Part shown: one piece after another, positions 17,906-26,838 of the stretch
Layout: each line of letters starts with the position of its first letter
Numbering within the stretch: the stretch's first letter is position 1
From: Oligoflexales bacterium
GTDB taxonomy: Bacteria; Bdellovibrionota_B; Oligoflexia; Oligoflexales; RGVZ01
Reading direction: 5' to 3'
NCBI GenBank assembly: GCA_947494335.1
Contig: CANLUT010000006.1
Coordinates: 53,176-117,175 of the forward strand
Length of the DNA: 64,000 nt
The notes under the pieces: generated by a model
Told to the model about the DNA's origin: nothing
Databases searched by the model: none
What the model saw: the letters and a program-made list of their open reading frames with translations, nothing else
Program-made: the position numbers and the translations under genes

Positions 17906-19279
17906 TCACCGTGACGCATGAGAAAAGACCGCCATCTCAAATTGTCGCAAATGATTCAAAATCATAGTGGCTCGCGATAACAAAAGGTTACGAGTTGGCT
18001 GCGGGGCGTTTGCAATTGCCGATCGCACATCAATTTCCGCGTACTTCATGACAACGTATGAATTGTACAATCGACCAGAATCAAAGCTGCAAGGACAACC
18101 ACTAGTCATACAATGCACGTATTCATTCCATGTAATGATACTGTCGCTCAGCTTGTTAACAAAGTGGTCCGTCACCGGATAGAGGTAACTGTCACCATAG
18201 GTACTGGCCAATGACCGAAGATACAGTGCATCAGCCTGGATGGCTCGATGAGCTCCCTGAATGACAAAAATATCAGGCCACACCAATGCCAAAGTACGCA
18301 TCTCTTCAAAGCGAAAAACATCATTAGGTGAGAAACCTGGACCTGGTTTCTGAAGGGGCTCTGGGACTTGGGCAGGTTGAGACTGCGGTTCTTGTGCTGG
18401 CGTTGGCGTTGAGCTTGGCTTTGCATCGGGGGGCACCGAAGCTCCAAGGGGCATATTTCTCTTAAAATCAATGACAATGGCACGCTCTGTATTCGGCACG
18501 GCAAGACCTTTTTCCACGGATGTCAGAATCAGATTTGCTACACCGGCAAAAGACTCTGCGGAAACCGCGACATTGGAATACTCCTCACTCCACTCTTGCC
18601 GGCGGACCGGAGGCTCAGCTCCATTTCGAAACTCACTGACACTAATTCCAACGACTTTCCATTCGCCGTTGACGCTCGCAAATAACGGCCCACCAGAAAT
18701 TCCAGGACTTGAATCACAGTCGTGAAAAAGCTTTGCGCCAGCCACCTTGCGAACAGAACACCCCCACTGCACACTCCCCGTCAGTCCGCCATTAACGTCT
18801 GAGTTATAGCCTGCTAGATTCACAGAAAAAGGTAACGTCTTCTCCATCGACACCGCAGAGACACTCAAAAACTGCACTCCGGCGCCGACATCACCCTCCA
18901 TTTCCACAATTGCCCAATCGGTCGCTCGATCACCCTCTGGATTCAAGGAGCCTATCCACGCTCGAATAGGCCTTAGCGATGCAACGGCCTGCGCGTTTGT
19001 GAGTCCTAGATCAAAATATCTAAAATTCTCGCGTGGCTTTTGAGTCGCGACATCAAACACACAATGGGCAGCCGTCAGCATAGTCTTTTGCCCAATCATC
19101 ACACCCGAACATGAATTGCTAAGTTTACCTAAAGATGAAAATGGAACCTCATTGGTAACGATTCGCTGCCGATTATCCTCACCAAAAATATTTTTTGGCC
19201 GTGAGACCGAAGTTCCACAGCCAGCAAACATAAATAGCGTCACCAAACCGATCACTGATCGAAATACTGAAATGAACAT
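17906..19279 (-). CDS. Trypsin/V8-like serine protease lipoprotein
   Basis: The 457-residue protein has a lipobox FAGC with Cys21. The triad is visible as His72 in LTAAHC, Asp121 in TDWAIVE and Ser195 in SPGISGGPLF, within about 280 residues. A Pro/Gln-rich linker then leads to a ~130-residue helical C-terminal part not recognised. Cys58/Cys73 and Cys174/Cys188 could form disulfides. It is expected on the periplasmic face of a membrane or outside the cell. It starts at ATG with AAGGAG eight bases upstream. Confidence 0.87.
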   Translation of the reverse strand: MFISVFRSVIGLVTLFMFAGCGTSVSRPKNIFGEDNRQRIVTNEVPFSSLGKLSNSCSGVMIGQKTMLTAAHCVFDVATQKPRENFRYFDLGLTNAQAVASLRPIRAWIGSLNPEGDRATDWAIVEMEGDVGAGVQFLSVSAVSMEKTLPFSVNLAGYNSDVNGGLTGSVQWGCSVRKVAGAKLFHDCDSSPGISGGPLFASVNGEWKVVGISVSEFRNGAEPPVRRQEWSEEYSNVAVSAESFAGVANLILTSVEKGLAVPNTERAIVIDFKRNMPLGASVPPDAKPSSTPTPAQEPQSQPAQVPEPLQKPGPGFSPNDVFRFEEMRTLALVWPDIFVIQGAHRAIQADALYLRSLASTYGDSYLYPVTDHFVNKLSDSIITWNEYVHCMTSGCPCSFDSGRLYNSYVVMKYAEIDVRSAIANAPQPTRNLLLSRATMILNHLRQFEMAVFSHASR

Positions 19280-19458
19280 ACAAAAATCTCCTTATGTGAA
19301 GGGCTTTTACATCTCACCCTAAGGAGCTTCGTAGCGATCTATCCTTTCTTTGTCAAACGAGAGACATCCGATTTGCGTGCATTGCCACAACAAGTAGAAA
19401 ATGAATCAAATTGCATAGCAGAAAATTAATTTTTTTGGCGTGAATCAAAAATCCGCGA

Positions 19459-19986
19459 TCAGACAAAGGGCAGGTTTAATGACTTCACCATGATGAGCTC
19501 TCTGTCTAGTTTACGTCCGACTGGGTACCAATAGCAGGCAAAGGGATCAAAACCCAATCGAGCATAAAACTTCTGCGCCAAGAAATTCTCGGTCCAGACT
19601 CCAACGAAGATCACGTCTGAAGGATTAGGCGCCATCTGACTAAATGCAAAATCCATCAATCTTTGGCCGATTTTTTGCCGGTGATATGCGCGCTCGATGT
19701 AAAGCTGTTTGATTTCAAAATGGCGGCCAATGCCTAACACGACCGGCAATCCATTTTTACCAAACTTGATATATCCAATCGGTTTCTGATAGGAAAAGGC
19801 AATTCCATAGCGTGCGCCGTGACTCATATCATCACGGATTTTTTGTTCAGAATGGCTAGTGCTGAGAAAAAAACTGAGATCCACGGGATCATACAAGTGC
19901 GCAAAAGTCTGACTGAAAAGCCCGCCTCCTAGTCTGGAGAGAAGGCCGGCGTCTTCTTCATTCGCCGAACGAATTGAAATAGTCAT
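19459..19986 (-). CDS. GNAT-family N-acetyltransferase
   Basis: The product is 175 residues from ATG 19986; a TTG at 19995 is possible. The acetyl-CoA binding motif appears as KQLYIERAYHRQKIGQRLMDFA (R/QxxGxG/A form), followed by ENFLAQKFYARLGF, as in GNAT enzymes. The substrate is unknown. It lies 42 bases after the Nfu-type gene on the same strand, so it may be the last gene of the suf transcript, but nothing ties it to iron-sulfur work. Confidence 0.8.
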   Translation of the reverse strand: MTISIRSANEEDAGLLSRLGGGLFSQTFAHLYDPVDLSFFLSTSHSEQKIRDDMSHGARYGIAFSYQKPIGYIKFGKNGLPVVLGIGRHFEIKQLYIERAYHRQKIGQRLMDFAFSQMAPNPSDVIFVGVWTENFLAQKFYARLGFDPFACYWYPVGRKLDRELIMVKSLNLPFV

Positions 19987-20028
19987 ACTGTCCAAAACTG
20001 AGGCTTCTTCATTCGCAGTCGCAACTGA

Positions 20029-20580
20029 TTAATCAAGTGTAACGATTTGAATGTGAGGATTGATCTCATGGCGCAAAATACTCTCGATACCACTTAGGGT
20101 TCCGGTGCGCGAGCTCGGACAGCTACCACAGGCACCTTCGTACTTGACCGTGACAATGTTATCGATGAAGTCCAGAACGACCAAGTCCCCTCCGTCGGCC
20201 TGAAGACCCGGACGAATCTCGCGATCAATCACCTCTTCAAGCTTCCGGCGATCATCAGACCAATTAGACTGATCGACAGGCGCATCCGCCGTAATAAATT
20301 CAGGATCGTGAGATGGTAGAAAGGTTTTGATAACCTCTATGATCTCCGACTCTAACACAGGCCAATCGCCGTGCCCATCCTGAGTAACGGTCAGAACATT
20401 TTCAAACAAATGAACAGCGGTGACATTGGGAAGACCCAAGATATTTGTCGCTAGTGGCACATGCAAACATTCCGCCGGGTGTACAAAGGTCACTTTGCCG
20501 ATTTTCTTAACGTCTTTCGCCGTGATGAACTTCAAGGCATTAGGGTTGGGTGTAGACTGGGTAATAACGCGCAAAGACAT
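20029..20580 (-). CDS. Nfu-type iron-sulfur carrier (Nfu_N + NifU C-terminal domain)
   Basis: The 183-residue protein begins with the Nfu_N signature TQSTPNPNALKF. The C-terminal half has the NifU-like domain with IRPGLQADGGDLVV and the cluster-binding CGSC pair. This is the domain order of NFU1-type proteins, which receive a [4Fe-4S] cluster from the SufBCD scaffold and pass it to client enzymes. It lies 14 bases downstream of sufU in the same operon. Confidence 0.92.
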   Translation of the reverse strand: MSLRVITQSTPNPNALKFITAKDVKKIGKVTFVHPAECLHVPLATNILGLPNVTAVHLFENVLTVTQDGHGDWPVLESEIIEVIKTFLPSHDPEFITADAPVDQSNWSDDRRKLEEVIDREIRPGLQADGGDLVVLDFIDNIVTVKYEGACGSCPSSRTGTLSGIESILRHEINPHIQIVTLD

Positions 20581-20594
20581 GATTCATGTTCTCC

Positions 20595-21047
20595 TTAGGA
20601 CTCAGTCGAAACCGACGTCTGGTCTGACAAACAAGACAGCATCGTACGCCATGGCAGCAGCACACACTTTGCGCGCGCCGGAAAGTCTTTTATCGAACAA
20701 AAAGCTAATGCCGAGCTATCCTTCAATTGCAGGGGATTGCCATGAGCCCCCTTCAGAAGGGCTTCAAAGGAGATGGCGGTCTCTTTTGCATCGGAAATCG
20801 ATTTTTTCGAGATCAACTCCATCATCACAGACGCACTCGCTCGACAAAGCGCGCAGGATTGAGCCGTAAACCCGACCACACCCAAAGAATCGTCTGTCAC
20901 TAATACTTCGATCACAATCCGGTCTCCGCAGATCGGATTGAAGCCTTCCGCCCTGTGAGTTGCGCCTGTGACGGCACCATAACACCGTGGCGAACGATTA
21001 TGATCTAAAACCACTGACTGGTATAAATCTGACGCATGGGGACTCAA
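20595..21047 (-). CDS. sufU: SufU/IscU-like iron-sulfur scaffold or sulfur acceptor
   Basis: The product is 150 residues when started at TTG 21047, which overlaps the sufS stop (TTGA) and has GCAGGAG upstream; a TTG at 21071 would add eight residues. It has the SufU pattern LYQSVVLDHNRSPR, NPICGDR, SCALCRASAS and FPARAKCVLL, with the three conserved Cys. SufU accepts sulfur from SufS, mainly in Gram-positive bacteria. Here it replaces SufE, which is absent. It is translationally coupled to sufS. Confidence 0.9.
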   Translation of the reverse strand: MSPHASDLYQSVVLDHNRSPRCYGAVTGATHRAEGFNPICGDRIVIEVLVTDDSLGVVGFTAQSCALCRASASVMMELISKKSISDAKETAISFEALLKGAHGNPLQLKDSSALAFCSIKDFPARAKCVLLPWRTMLSCLSDQTSVSTES

Positions 21048-22288
21048 GCAAACAACTCCTGCGTCTTCCAAAGCGCCTTCACGAGGCAGTCAACGTCTTC
21101 CTCATTATTGTAAATACTAAAGCTAGCGCGCGATGTTGCGGGCACACCAAAACGAGCCATGAGTGGTTGGGTACAATGATGCCCTGTTCTAATGGCTACT
21201 CCGTAAGAGTCCAAAATCGAACCGACATCATGAGGATGAATATTGCCCATAACGATACTAAAAATCGGGATCTTTGGCGTAGCCGTGCCAATAACTCTAA
21301 GATTGACGACCTCGCCTAAGGCTTTTTCTGCCTTGGAAAGAAGGTGATCCTCATGAGCTTTGATCGCCTTAAAACCAATATCTTCAGACACAAATCTGAT
21401 TGCCTCACCCAGGCCAATGACTCCGGCTATATCCGGAGTTCCAGCCTCAAACTTCGCAGGAGCGTCGGCGTAAACAGTCTTCTCGAAACTCACGGTTTTG
21501 ATCATATCGCCACCGCCTAGAAATGGCGGCATCGCATCTAGATGCTCTATCTTACCCCACAACACCCCAACCCCTGTGGGTCCAAAAAGTTTGTGACCAG
21601 AAAAAGCGAGAAAATCTGCCCCAAGAGCTTGCACATCAATCGGCACATGAGCGATAGCCTGTGCTGCGTCAACCAACATTGGAACGCCTGCACTGCGGGC
21701 CGCGGCAATCATCTCGCGAATCGGCGCTACGACGCCTAGGGCGTTTGATATCCATAGACAGGAAATAAACTTCGTTCGCGGTGTGATTAGCTTTTTAAAA
21801 GCCTCAAAATTTACAGCACCATCATCATTTACCGGACAAACAACAATCTTTGCGCCCGTTTCCTCACAAACCATCTGCCAAGGCACAATGTTGGCATGGT
21901 GTTCTAAACAAGTCAGAAGAATTTCATCACCAGCCTTTAGGCGCGGCTTTACAAAGGAGCGGGCGACCAGATTGATGCTTCCCGTAGTACCAGTTGTAAA
22001 GACGATTTCTCGTTCGTCTTTAGCGTTAAGAAACTGCTGGGTCGTTGTCCTTGTTCCTTCGTAGAGGCCCGTGGCCTCTTCACTTAGAAGGTGAACTGCT
22101 CGATGGATATTGGCTGTCCCCCGACGGTAATAGTGCTCCACAGCTCGGATGACCCGCAAAGGCTTTAGTGTTGTTGCAGCCGAGTCTAGATAAGTTAAAC
22201 GCTTACCCCGGATATCACGGCTTAGAACTGGGAACTCTTGTCGCAGCGCTTCGACATTCAAAGATCCATTAGGCGCAAAGGTCGTCAT
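21044..22288 (-). CDS. sufS: Cysteine desulfurase SufS
   Basis: The 414-residue PLP enzyme has the cofactor Lys in FSGHKLFGPTG, FTTGTTGSINLVA at the phosphate loop and the catalytic Cys in RTGHHCTQPLM. This short-loop form is SufS (group II). It takes sulfur from cysteine for cluster assembly. It overlaps sufD by four bases (ATGA) and the sufU start by four. Confidence 0.95.
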   Translation of the reverse strand: MTTFAPNGSLNVEALRQEFPVLSRDIRGKRLTYLDSAATTLKPLRVIRAVEHYYRRGTANIHRAVHLLSEEATGLYEGTRTTTQQFLNAKDEREIVFTTGTTGSINLVARSFVKPRLKAGDEILLTCLEHHANIVPWQMVCEETGAKIVVCPVNDDGAVNFEAFKKLITPRTKFISCLWISNALGVVAPIREMIAAARSAGVPMLVDAAQAIAHVPIDVQALGADFLAFSGHKLFGPTGVGVLWGKIEHLDAMPPFLGGGDMIKTVSFEKTVYADAPAKFEAGTPDIAGVIGLGEAIRFVSEDIGFKAIKAHEDHLLSKAEKALGEVVNLRVIGTATPKIPIFSIVMGNIHPHDVGSILDSYGVAIRTGHHCTQPLMARFGVPATSRASFSIYNNEEDVDCLVKALWKTQELFA

Positions 22289-23625
22289 GATGACGCTCCA
22301 GCACGACGCACTTCCTGGGCAAACCAGTCGGCAACACGGGCGTTCAAAAGACGTTTTGCGCTGTCATCTTTGAGACGCATGACCACGTCGTCGGCAAATC
22401 CGCGGCACAACATAGCCATAGCCTCGGCGCGTCCGATGCAACGACTCTGCAGGTAAAATAGCTCCAATGGATCCACTGACCCGATAGCCGCTCCATGAGA
22501 TGCTTTGACGTCGTCGGCATCAATTTCGAGCTGAGGTTTTGCATCGATCTCAGCAGCCTTACTTAATAATAGATTTTTCGATGTCTGATAGGCCTCTGTC
22601 TTTTGAGCGTCCTTTCGGATAAATATTTTTCCGTTGAAAACAGCTCGACTCTCATCGTTCAAAATACCCTTATAGAGCTGATGGGTTCGACAGTACCCCA
22701 CCTGATGGTCAACACAGGTATGATGATCCACATGCTCGTTGTGCCTTGTTAGGTATAGTCCGTTAATAATGCACTCGGCGTCAGGGGCAGTGTATTTGAC
22801 ATCTACGTTGACGCGAGCCAATCGACATCCCGCTAATAGCGAGAATGTCTCAAAACAACTCCCACGATCAAGAACAACACTCACAGAGCCGGTGTGAAAC
22901 AGGTCGGGAGCAGAGACAATGCGGTAGTAGCCACAATCTGCCAGCGCACCCAGTTTAAATTGGGTGAGGCCGTTGGACCAACCAGATGTCGTCGACCCTA
23001 TGGCAATAAACTCTTCAACAACCCTTAGCTTTGCCCCGTCTTCCAGCGCAAACACTAAACGCGTTGCAGAGACTTCGGATGAAGAGCCAGGAGTTGCTAT
23101 GTGTAAAATGTGAAGAGGTTTGTCAACGATTTGGTTTTTCTTGATTTTAAAGACGGCTCCATTACGAGCGAAACCGGCATTCATTGCCGCAAAAAGTCCC
23201 GTCATTCCTGGAGCTGATTGCCAAGCGTCCCACCAATCAGCGTCATACTCAGACTCTGCCTGAGACAATGTTTTAAAACCTATCGCAGCTAGTGCTGACT
23301 TGTCAGATAAATCCTGGTCAAGGCAACCATCAATAAACACCAAGACCAAAGAGTAAGCCTGCTTCTTTGATTGCACCAAACGATCAACGTCAGGATGAAC
23401 CGCATTGGACTTTACGGAACCGTTCAGAACAAAGCCCTTTTCCAGCAGTGGTCTAAGGCTTGTGTACTTCCACTCTTCATGCCGGGTGGTCGGGAGACCA
23501 TCAGCCAAAATCTTTCGTACAGAGCGTTCGCGACGCTCAGTCACTTGACGCGGTTCGTCAGTTTGAGATCGCCGGCGCTGATCCCACGCTTGTTCAATAG
23601 ATTGGACTGTAGAAAATGTTGTCAT
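22285..23625 (-). CDS. sufD: Fe-S assembly scaffold subunit SufD
   Basis: The 446-residue SufB/SufD-family protein has the conserved C-terminal core: NGLYLTRHNEHVDHHTCVDH, SRAVFNGKIFIRKDAQKTEAYQTSKNLLLS and ASHGAAIGSVDPLELFYLQSRCI. The N-terminus carries HEEWKYTSLRPL, typical of SufD. It pairs with SufB and SufC in the SufBC2D scaffold. The gene lies 14 bases after sufC and overlaps sufS. Confidence 0.95.
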   Translation of the reverse strand: MTTFSTVQSIEQAWDQRRRSQTDEPRQVTERRERSVRKILADGLPTTRHEEWKYTSLRPLLEKGFVLNGSVKSNAVHPDVDRLVQSKKQAYSLVLVFIDGCLDQDLSDKSALAAIGFKTLSQAESEYDADWWDAWQSAPGMTGLFAAMNAGFARNGAVFKIKKNQIVDKPLHILHIATPGSSSEVSATRLVFALEDGAKLRVVEEFIAIGSTTSGWSNGLTQFKLGALADCGYYRIVSAPDLFHTGSVSVVLDRGSCFETFSLLAGCRLARVNVDVKYTAPDAECIINGLYLTRHNEHVDHHTCVDHQVGYCRTHQLYKGILNDESRAVFNGKIFIRKDAQKTEAYQTSKNLLLSKAAEIDAKPQLEIDADDVKASHGAAIGSVDPLELFYLQSRCIGRAEAMAMLCRGFADDVVMRLKDDSAKRLLNARVADWFAQEVRRAGASS

Positions 23626-23639
23626 CTATTCCATCACTC

Positions 23640-24410
23640 TCAGTGGGCAAGGTCTTTTAAAATCCAGTCGTAACCCTTCTCTTCAATCTCAAGAGCCAGC
23701 TCCTTGCCACCACTCTTGATGATTTTGCCCTGATAAAGTACATGCACGAAATCAGGCACAATATAATTCAAAATCCGCTGATAGTGGGTCACAAGCACGA
23801 CGGCGTTATCCTTCCGGCGAAGCTTGTTGACGCCATCAGAGACAATCCTGAGAGAGTCAACATCGAGACCTGAGTCAGTCTCATCCAAAAACGCCAGCCG
23901 CGGCTGAATAATCGCCATCTGTAAAATTTCATTCCGTTTCTTTTCACCGCCAGAAAACGCCACATTGACTTCGCGGTCGATAAACTTCTCGTCCATCCCC
24001 AAAAGCTTGCACTTTTCCTTGAGCACAGGAGCAAACGCCTCTTCGGAAACTTCTTTCGCGCCTTGGTACTTACAAACTGCGTTGAAGGCAGCTCTCAAAA
24101 AGACACTGTTGGGAACGCCCGGAATCTCAACCGGGTACTGATAGGCTAGAAAGATGCCATTACGCGCGCGATCCTCTGGACTCATATCCAGGACGTTACG
24201 CATGCGAAGATTCACTTCAAAATTGACTTCACCCGAGGTGACCTCATAGTCTGGATGCCCTGCTAAGACCTTGGACAGAGTGCTCTTACCGGAACCGTTC
24301 GGCCCCATGATGGCATGGACTTCGCCCTCATTGACCTTAAGGCTAAGACCCTTGAGAATCTCTTTACCATCCACAGTTGCATGGAGATTTTTTATTTCCA
24401 ACATTGTCAT
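23640..24410 (-). CDS. sufC: Fe-S assembly ATPase SufC
   Basis: The 256-residue ABC-type ATPase has Walker A GPNGSGKST, a FSGGEKKR signature and Walker B (RLAFLDETDSGLD), with the SufC-typical IHATVDGKEILKG-like start. It powers rearrangement of the SufBCD complex during cluster building. It lies between sufB and sufD in the standard order. Confidence 0.97.
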   Translation of the reverse strand: MTMLEIKNLHATVDGKEILKGLSLKVNEGEVHAIMGPNGSGKSTLSKVLAGHPDYEVTSGEVNFEVNLRMRNVLDMSPEDRARNGIFLAYQYPVEIPGVPNSVFLRAAFNAVCKYQGAKEVSEEAFAPVLKEKCKLLGMDEKFIDREVNVAFSGGEKKRNEILQMAIIQPRLAFLDETDSGLDVDSLRIVSDGVNKLRRKDNAVVLVTHYQRILNYIVPDFVHVLYQGKIIKSGGKELALEIEEKGYDWILKDLAH

Positions 24411-24437
24411 GCGTTCTTTTCCTCTCGCCAGTACTGT

Positions 24438-25886
24438 TTAACCGACACTTCCCTCTAACTTCATCTCAAGTAACTTCACCGCCTCAACGCTGAATTCAAG
24501 GGGAAGCGTCTTGAAAACATCCTTACAAAATCCGTGCAAAAGAAGGCTGACAGCCCCCTCCTCATCGATACCACGACTTTTCATGTAAAAAATTTGATCT
24601 GCAGAGATCTTTGACGTGGTTGCTTCATGCTCGACAATCGCAGAGTCATTTTTGACTTCAAGATACGGGTGCGTGTTCGCCGTGCAGCGATCTCCCACGA
24701 GCATGCTATCACACTGACTGAAGTTACGTGCGTTTTCTGCCGATGGAAAAATCTTCACCTGTCCACGATAGGTGTTTCGTGAGTCATCACAGCTAATACC
24801 TTTACTGATAATGCGCGAAGACGTGTTCTTGCCGATATGAATCATCTTCGTACCAGTGTCTGCTTGCATTTTATTATTGGTCAGCGCGACCGAGTAAAAC
24901 TCTCCAGCTGAATGGTCGCCCTTGAGAATCACGCTCGGATACTTCCAAGTGATTGCCGAACCAGTTTCGACCTGGGTCCAACTAATCTTGCTGTGAGCAC
25001 CCTGGCAGATACCGCGTTTTGTGACAAAGTTGTAAATGCCTCCCTTACCCTCTTTGTCTCCCGCGTACCAGTTTTGAACTGTCGAGTATTTGATCTCGGC
25101 TTTTTCTAGCGCCACTAATTCGACGACCGCTGCATGCAATTGGTTTTCATCACGCATGGGCGCCGTGCAGCCTTCCAGATAGCTGACGTAGCTACCCTCT
25201 TCAGCCACAATCAATGTGCGTTCAAATTGTCCCGTCTCACGGGCATTGATACGAAAGTATGTCGACAGGTCTAGGGGACAGCGCACACCCTTAGGAATGA
25301 ACACGAAAGATCCGTCAGTGAAGACAGCGCTATTGAGTGCAGCATAGTAGTTGTCTTTATAGGGAACCACTGAGCCAAGATATTTCTCGACGATTTCAGG
25401 ATGGTTTTGAATCGCTTCAGTCAGTGAGCAAAAGATCACGCCCGCAGCAGCAAGCTCTTCTTGATGGGTTGTTCCTACTGAAACACTGTCAAACACAGCA
25501 TCAATAGCCACGCCCGTCAGACGCTTTTGCTCAGAGAGAGGGATCCCTAGTTTATTGAATGTTTCAAGCAACTCTGGATCAATCTCATCGAGGGACTTCG
25601 GTCCTTCGCCACCTTTTTTGGATTTTGGGGCTGAGTAGTAGCGAATCTCCTGAAAATCCACGGGAGCATATGACACATCAGCCCATGTGGGCTCTTTCAA
25701 GGTGAGCCAGTGGCGATAAGCTTTAATTCGAAATTCTCTAACAAAAGGCGGATCATTGCGCTTATCTGCAATGAGGTTAACGATGTCTTCACTCAGACCT
25801 TTTGGAAAAAACTCCGTCTCGATCTGGGTTTCGAACCCATATTTGTATTCACGGTCAGTCAGGGACTCCTTGACAATCTCAGCCAT
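24438..25886 (-). CDS. sufB: Fe-S assembly scaffold subunit SufB
   Basis: The 482-residue protein is highly conserved: [23 protein letters not shown] at the start, [18 protein letters not shown] and [13 protein letters not shown] near the middle, then [13 protein letters not shown] and [17 protein letters not shown]. It holds the nascent cluster in SufBC2D. Its start overlaps the end of the Rrf2 regulator gene by eight bases, so regulator and structural genes are one transcript. Confidence 0.97.
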   Translation of the reverse strand: MAEIVKESLTDREYKYGFETQIETEFFPKGLSEDIVNLIADKRNDPPFVREFRIKAYRHWLTLKEPTWADVSYAPVDFQEIRYYSAPKSKKGGEGPKSLDEIDPELLETFNKLGIPLSEQKRLTGVAIDAVFDSVSVGTTHQEELAAAGVIFCSLTEAIQNHPEIVEKYLGSVVPYKDNYYAALNSAVFTDGSFVFIPKGVRCPLDLSTYFRINARETGQFERTLIVAEEGSYVSYLEGCTAPMRDENQLHAAVVELVALEKAEIKYSTVQNWYAGDKEGKGGIYNFVTKRGICQGAHSKISWTQVETGSAITWKYPSVILKGDHSAGEFYSVALTNNKMQADTGTKMIHIGKNTSSRIISKGISCDDSRNTYRGQVKIFPSAENARNFSQCDSMLVGDRCTANTHPYLEVKNDSAIVEHEATTSKISADQIFYMKSRGIDEEGAVSLLLHGFCKDVFKTLPLEFSVEAVKLLEMKLEGSVG

Positions 25887-26448
25887 CGAGCCTTACTCCG
25901 CTAAGATTTTCTGTCGATTTGCGACGATTATGCATCGCTAATTCACCCGCCTCACAACGCCCGCCACTTCGACATTCCTGAACCGATGGCGTCGCGCAAA
26001 GGTGCTCAACGGCCAAAATATTTCCGTTTTCAACTTCTCCCACCCAACGCTTTGCTAAAGCTCCTAACTTGATGCCACTCAAACTCGATTTAAGCGAGCC
26101 GTAGATGGAGTACCAAGCATCACGCGATGAGCAACTGGACTCAAAATCACAGGCCTGACCCGAGGAGATACACTCCACTGGAATCATGCTTTCTTCTACC
26201 GAGGAGAAAAGATCCCACATGGAGATATCATCAGCAGGGCGAGCTAGTTTGTAGCCCCCGCTACGGCCTCGGATACTTTCAACCAAATTGCCGGCGCGCA
26301 GCTTAACCATAATCTGATCCAGGTAATCTGTTGGTATTCCCTGACGTGACGCAATTTCACTACGCCTGACAAGTGGCTGCTCAGCCCCATAACGGGCCAA
26401 ATCCATCATAATTTTGAGCGCATAACGGCTTCGAGACGTTAGATTCAC
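25879..26448 (-). CDS. Rrf2-family transcriptional regulator of the suf operon
   Basis: The product is 189 residues from GTG 26448 with AAGGAG seven bases upstream. The N-terminal winged helix is [15 protein letters not shown] through [13 protein letters not shown]. The expected three-Cys cluster is Cys93, Cys100 and Cys106, but the IscR His ligand three residues later is not there (Arg109). A ~40-residue C-terminal extension holds a second triad, Cys151, Cys159 and Cys165. It heads the suf genes and probably senses cluster status and represses its own operon. I avoid naming it iscR or sufR. Confidence 0.88.
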   Translation of the reverse strand: MNLTSRSRYALKIMMDLARYGAEQPLVRRSEIASRQGIPTDYLDQIMVKLRAGNLVESIRGRSGGYKLARPADDISMWDLFSSVEESMIPVECISSGQACDFESSCSSRDAWYSIYGSLKSSLSGIKLGALAKRWVGEVENGNILAVEHLCATPSVQECRSGGRCEAGELAMHNRRKSTENLSGVRLDG

Positions 26449-26522
26449 GGGATATCTCCTTCAACTGAACCGAGGACAATTGTTTAGCTCCCAGGTCAAC
26501 ATTTGGCAATAGGATTCAGCGT

Positions 26523-26547
26523 AATCCTGACTAAAAGTTTCAAGATT
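26523..26547 (-). promoter_or_regulatory. Candidate Rrf2/IscR type-1-like operator upstream of the suf operon
   Basis: This 25-base imperfect palindrome matches 18 positions of the E. coli IscR type-1 consensus as I recall it, including the GACT half-site and the AT-rich centre. It lies 75-99 bases upstream of the regulator's own start. A -10-like TAAAAT lies next to it on the minus strand. The match was counted by eye. Confidence 0.35.
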
Positions 26548-26755
26548 TTAACCCACTGAAATAATTGGATCTTAAGTTATATCTGCCAGGCTTTATGCTC
26601 GACTCTTTCCCAGATTGCATTGTCCTATATCCAAACACCTCCACCCCACGCCCAATTTAAATGAGAGATGTCTCTCAAAAATTATCAGCAGTCGCTCTGC
26701 TAGCAATGCGTGATCAGTTGGCCAATTACATTGATCTAAACCGGTTCCGGGCGCG

Positions 26756-26785
26756 TTGACTGGGCTTTGAGATCCCCCGTACAAT
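26756..26785 (+). promoter_or_regulatory. Promoter of the Cys-rich lipoprotein gene
   Basis: TTGACT at 26756-26761 and TACAAT at 26780-26785 are 18 bases apart, 53 bases before the ATG. The 12-base string CCCCGTACAATA around the -10 recurs exactly upstream of the M14 carboxypeptidase gene at 38818-38829. Confidence 0.55.
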
Positions 26786-26838
26786 ATAGGGCAGAGTTTC
26801 CATTTTTATCAAAAGTTCCCATATGGTCAGGTGTCACT

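Larger units (their letters stand above)
26449..26838. other. 390-bp divergent intergenic region
   Basis: This is the only gap above 300 bases. It separates the suf operon from the Cys-rich lipoprotein gene. It holds the candidate Rrf2 operator at 26523-26547 and the promoter at 26756-26785. Apart from those, I see AT-rich spacer and no convincing gene. A 63-residue frame at 26593-26784 has no start site or recognisable content. Confidence 0.6.

Noticed and set aside
26593..26784. 63-residue open frame in the suf/lipoprotein gap
   Set aside because: No ribosome-binding site, low-complexity content and overlap with the likely promoter of the downstream gene.
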